From Candidatus Thalassarchaeaceae archaeon (GTDB lineage: Archaea; Thermoplasmatota; Poseidoniia; Poseidoniales; Thalassarchaeaceae), in NCBI GenBank assembly GCA_030754395.1, contig JASMAJ010000046.1, forward strand, positions 1 to 6,838: a stretch of 6,838 bases of DNA, written 5' to 3'. A program made the translations under genes and the position numbers. The notes under the pieces are model-generated. The model saw nothing but the letters and a program-made list of their open reading frames with translations. It ran no database searches and was not told the origin of the DNA. Below, piece after piece: positions 4,875-6,838 of this stretch (position 1 is the first letter of the stretch; every line of letters begins with the position of its first letter).

Positions 4875-5669
4875 TTATTCTTCTTCATCAGAAGAAGAAT
4901 CATCTTTCTGTAATCTATCAGTTACCATATCAATTAGAATCGGGGCCACGATGATGAATGAAACAAGCAGAGCTAAACTGCTCCAAGAAGCTCCAGGCAC
5001 CGCACCAGCAGTTCCAGATGCTGAGAGTTTGACTGCACCAACCCAAGGTATCTCAAGTGAAGCAACCCCAATTATCCATTCATCTTTGATCGCTTGGACA
5101 AGTTGACCATTTTCATCACTAAGGCTGATTTGGTCATACTGACAACCATTACTCCATATGTTGTCTCCTGTAGTGATGTAACCTTCGTGGGAAGGAACCC
5201 AGTTCTCAATGCGAAGATTAGAATTGCTATGAAAACACTCATAATCTAACTCTAAAGTAATTTGGGACGCCCCTACAACATCAGTTCCAGGAACGTCCCA
5301 ACCTCCGTTAGGATTGGCTACAGCCTTTAGCAAAGCACGATGAATCACTGGTGTATCACTACCTCCATTTTTTCGGAAAATGATTACGTCACCGGGCATT
5401 CCATGGCTCTCATAGCCTTCGTGCTCATTACCCTCTTGAGTTGCTTCAGCCAATGTGATAATCTCAACTCGATTATTATTCATAACGAGAATCAAGTCTC
5501 CTGGATCTATTGCTCCAACAGAACCACTTTCTCTATCATGCATCATTGAGCCAGATTCTACAACAACCATAGGAGGATATTTACCGGTTGCAATAGTCAG
5601 GGAACCCAATAGAAGAACGACTAGCCCAATTGCTAGAGTGGCCTCTCGCATCAACATCTTGCTATCCAT
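4875..5669 (-). CDS. Signal peptidase I, archaeal Sec11-like type (S26B)
   Basis: This 264-residue protein removes signal peptides from secreted proteins at the outer face of the membrane. It has an N-terminal membrane helix (about 8-28), VVESGSM with nucleophile Ser41, IDPGDLILV (54-62), VIHR with His110, and YITTGDN with Asp169; a second Asp (179) follows in CQYDQ. A second membrane helix at about 231-250 leads to a short cytoplasmic acidic tail (SSSDEEE). This Ser/His/Asp arrangement is that of archaeal and ER signal peptidases, not the Ser/Lys dyad of bacterial LepB. The His-to-Asp interval (59 residues) is much longer than the 20-26 I recall for methanogen enzymes. That insert contains C145, with C176 just beyond it. 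GGAGG seven bases before the ATG fixes the start; an upstream GTG would add five residues. The ATG lies two bases after the preceding gene's stop. Confidence 0.9.
   Translation of the reverse strand: MDSKMLMREATLAIGLVVLLLGSLTIATGKYPPMVVVESGSMMHDRESGSVGAIDPGDLILVMNNNRVEIITLAEATQEGNEHEGYESHGMPGDVIIFRKNGGSDTPVIHRALLKAVANPNGGWDVPGTDVVGASQITLELDYECFHSNSNLRIENWVPSHEGYITTGDNIWSNGCQYDQISLSDENGQLVQAIKDEWIIGVASLEIPWVGAVKLSASGTAGAVPGASWSSLALLVSFIIVAPILIDMVTDRLQKDDSSSDEEE
4877..4900. repeat. Perfect 10-bp hairpin at the M50/signal peptidase convergent junction
   Basis: ATTCTTCTTC (4877-4886) and GAAGAAGAAT (4891-4900) are exact reverse complements around a 4-base ATCA loop. The hairpin begins six bases after the protease stop codon and overlaps the end of the signal peptidase gene, where it encodes the acidic tail. 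A symmetrical hairpin between convergent genes could act as a two-way terminator or mRNA 3' stabiliser. No long T tract follows on either side. The repeat also partly follows from coding a run of Asp/Glu/Ser codons. Confidence 0.5.
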
Positions 5670-5671
5670 AT

Positions 5672-6523
5672 TCAATCCTCCCACTCGATCTTAATCTCAC
5701 CTGCTGGCCTAGTTAGGTAGAGCAATGTAAGTGAAGTAGCAGTAAGAATAATGCTGACTCCATCAAAATGCGGAGCAAGAGAATGAATTGATTCATTGCC
5801 TGAAAGCAAGAGAGTTAAGTCAACAGTATATTCACGACTACCGCCTTCTAGAGAGGCTAATCCAAACATCATATTGTATAGGAGAAGAGTTCCAATTAAT
5901 CCACTAAACATCAATATTATTCTATTCCAAATGGGTTCATGCAAGACTGGAGCACCAGGAAGTATTCGTGCAAGATGAGACTCTCTTGTGTTAAGCCATT
6001 TCATCAATGCACTTTGTTCGTTTTCTGAATCAATAACCAATTCATCTTCAATTACTGACAATTTTTGTTTCTTTTGCATTGATTTAGAAATGTGCCTTAA
6101 TTTCCCTGAAGTTTTTATCCCAAGGCTTTCATAATGAGATACAAGAGTTTTCTGATACTCAATACCTAGCATCAATGCTGCCTCTTCTGCCTCGCCTCTT
6201 CGGCGTAGAACTTCTGGTCTAGAGTCCAAAGAAAGAATAGAATTCAAAACGGATTTTTGACTCCAAAAAATGGAAAATTCAGGTACAACATAGAAGGCAA
6301 TCAGGCCTCCAAAAATAAGAGCTGCCCAAGACCAAGAAACATAGGCTGATTTACTTGGATCTGCAGTTCCATCCAGAATAAAAAGAAACAAAAATCCCCA
6401 TAATGTTGCTGCAACGGACAGAATAGTAGTGTATGTGATAATTTGAAAATGACTGTCACTCTTACTCAGCCACCAACGCCGAAAAGGGTCCAAAAGACGT
6501 CTGCGGGGTCTCGCCATCATCAT
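5672..6523 (-). CDS. Uncharacterised four-helix membrane protein coupled to signal peptidase
   Basis: A 283-residue protein of no family I recognise. It starts with a strongly basic cytoplasmic segment (MMMARPRRRLLDPFRRWW). Two membrane helices follow at about 27-50 and 61-83, then a soluble region (about 88-198) that includes SRPEVLRRRGEAEEAALMLG and a Lys-rich stretch (RHISKSMQKKQK). Helices 3 and 4 lie at about 201-222 and 255-271, and the protein ends EIKIEWED. By the positive-inside rule the basic central region should be cytoplasmic. Its last codons contain the Shine-Dalgarno of the signal peptidase gene, and its TGA lies two bases before that ATG, so the two are very likely co-transcribed and translationally coupled. 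The start is uncertain: three ATGs in a row (6517-6523) leave a normal promoter region, whereas an ATG at 6631 would add 36 residues and leave only eight bases to the divergent helicase. Confidence 0.8.
   Translation of the reverse strand: MMMARPRRRLLDPFRRWWLSKSDSHFQIITYTTILSVAATLWGFLFLFILDGTADPSKSAYVSWSWAALIFGGLIAFYVVPEFSIFWSQKSVLNSILSLDSRPEVLRRRGEAEEAALMLGIEYQKTLVSHYESLGIKTSGKLRHISKSMQKKQKLSVIEDELVIDSENEQSALMKWLNTRESHLARILPGAPVLHEPIWNRIILMFSGLIGTLLLYNMMFGLASLEGGSREYTVDLTLLLSGNESIHSLAPHFDGVSIILTATSLTLLYLTRPAGEIKIEWED
5677..5681 (-). promoter_or_regulatory. Signal peptidase Shine-Dalgarno inside the upstream gene
   Basis: Read on the minus strand, GGAGG lies seven bases before the signal peptidase ATG and inside the last Trp-Glu-Asp codons of the membrane protein. 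It determines the signal peptidase start and indicates coupled translation of the two genes. Confidence 0.75.
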
Positions 6524-6565
6524 TGGGTAGGACTCATCCGATTTGTTAGTTCTCTCTTGATGGAC

Positions 6566-6590
6566 AGGTGAAAATAGAAAATATAGGTTC
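6566..6590. promoter_or_regulatory. AT-rich divergent promoter element
   Basis: The stretch AAAATAGAAAATATAGG is the most TATA-like sequence between the membrane protein and the helicase. On the + strand AAAATATA lies about 55-60 bases before the helicase ATG. On the minus strand the same bases read CTATATTTTC, about 55-60 bases before the triple ATG of the membrane protein. One element, or two overlapping ones, could serve both directions. This is inferred from composition and position only. Confidence 0.4.
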
Positions 6591-6639
6591 GTAATAACAC
6601 CCATTGGTTCATGTCGAACACACATACGCATAGAGTCAG

Positions 6640-6838
6640 ATGGATGGCTCTGCTCTAGATTGCTTTCACCCCGATGTACGTGCTCTCGTACAAGAACGAG
6701 GTTGGGAATTAACTCCTATTCAGGAAGCTTCTGCGACTGAACTGGTCGCTAGTAAAGATAGAATTCTGGTTGCGCCAACTGGAAGTGGGAAAACAGAAGC
6801 CGCAATTCTTCCTCTAGCATCACGAGCTCTGGAGGAAA
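6640..6838 (+). CDS. Lhr-like SF2 DNA helicase, N-terminal fragment (3' truncated by window edge)
   Basis: Sixty-six codons are present, running off the right edge. The translation has the Q-motif region WELTPIQEAS (22-31) and the Walker A loop APTGSGKTEAA (45-55), with Lys51 and Thr52 for ATP and magnesium. The opening FHPDVRALVQERGW and the TEAA extension after the Walker A are typical of Lhr (large helicase-related) proteins, superfamily 2 enzymes that translocate 3' to 5' on single-stranded DNA and act in repair. The ATG at 6640 is the first start after an in-frame TAG at 6631. No Shine-Dalgarno is evident. It is divergent from the membrane protein gene. Another SF2 subfamily cannot be fully excluded without motifs II-VI, which lie outside the window. 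Confidence 0.85.
   Translation, partial: MDGSALDCFHPDVRALVQERGWELTPIQEASATELVASKDRILVAPTGSGKTEAAILPLASRALEE

Noticed and set aside
5340..5978. Three + strand frames opposite signal peptidase and the membrane protein
   Set aside because: Short antisense frames without motifs.
6586..6620. GGTTCGT and GTTCATGTCGAAC resembling tRNA T-arm pieces
   Set aside because: No acceptor, D or anticodon stems can be formed around them; the short GTTC/GAAC pair is chance-level.
6524..6631. 36-residue N-terminal extension of the four-helix membrane protein
   Set aside because: It would fill the divergent promoter region and leave eight bases to the helicase start; the basic segment after the triple ATG is a natural N-terminus.

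Overview
This window looks like a chromosomal segment of a euryarchaeon. Four products point to Archaea: the chromatin protein MC1, an archaeal Holliday junction resolvase (Hjc), a stand-alone Lrp/AsnC RAM domain, and the Sec11-like type of signal peptidase I. The start of an Lhr-like helicase fits as well. Most genes sampled by eye are near 43% G+C. The dense packing, the mix of leaderless-looking and Shine-Dalgarno starts, and the acidic, insert-bearing membrane proteases would suit a marine Thermoplasmatota lineage such as Poseidoniales (Marine Group II). That placement is inference, not something the sequence proves. No mobile element, CRISPR array, tRNA or rRNA was seen, and no stretch over 300 bases lacks a gene.

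Layout, left to right: (1) the last 39 codons of an unidentified + strand gene (2-121). (2) MC1 (233-496, -), with a strong Shine-Dalgarno and a T-rich terminator, then a stand-alone RAM-domain protein (626-859, -). Between these two lies a 129-bp spacer with a strong nested palindrome. (3) A + strand macro-domain protein with altered ligand loops (942-1604), converging on an RNase H-fold RuvC-like predicted nuclease (1613-2365, -). (4) Hjc (2540-3088, +), divergent from that nuclease across 174 bp, converging on a small coiled-coil protein (3102-3329, -). (5) A site-2 protease of the M50 family (3359-4870, +), converging on signal peptidase I (4875-5669, -). The signal peptidase follows an uncharacterised four-helix membrane protein (5672-6523, -) and is apparently translationally coupled to it. 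(6) Divergent from that pair, the first 66 codons of an Lhr-type SF2 helicase (6640-6838, +), cut by the window edge.

Three functional groups emerge: chromatin and small-molecule sensing (MC1, RAM), DNA repair and recombination (RuvC-like nuclease, Hjc, Lhr, possibly the macro protein), and membrane proteolysis (M50 protease, signal peptidase, coupled membrane protein). Genes sit on alternating strands with very short convergent junctions of 4, 8 and 13 bases. Most are therefore probably transcribed singly; only the membrane protein and signal peptidase form a clear operon. The leads most worth following are the membrane protein coupled to signal peptidase, the degenerate macro domain, and the paired divergent junction-resolvase-like nucleases. 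Nothing here amounts to a proven new system.
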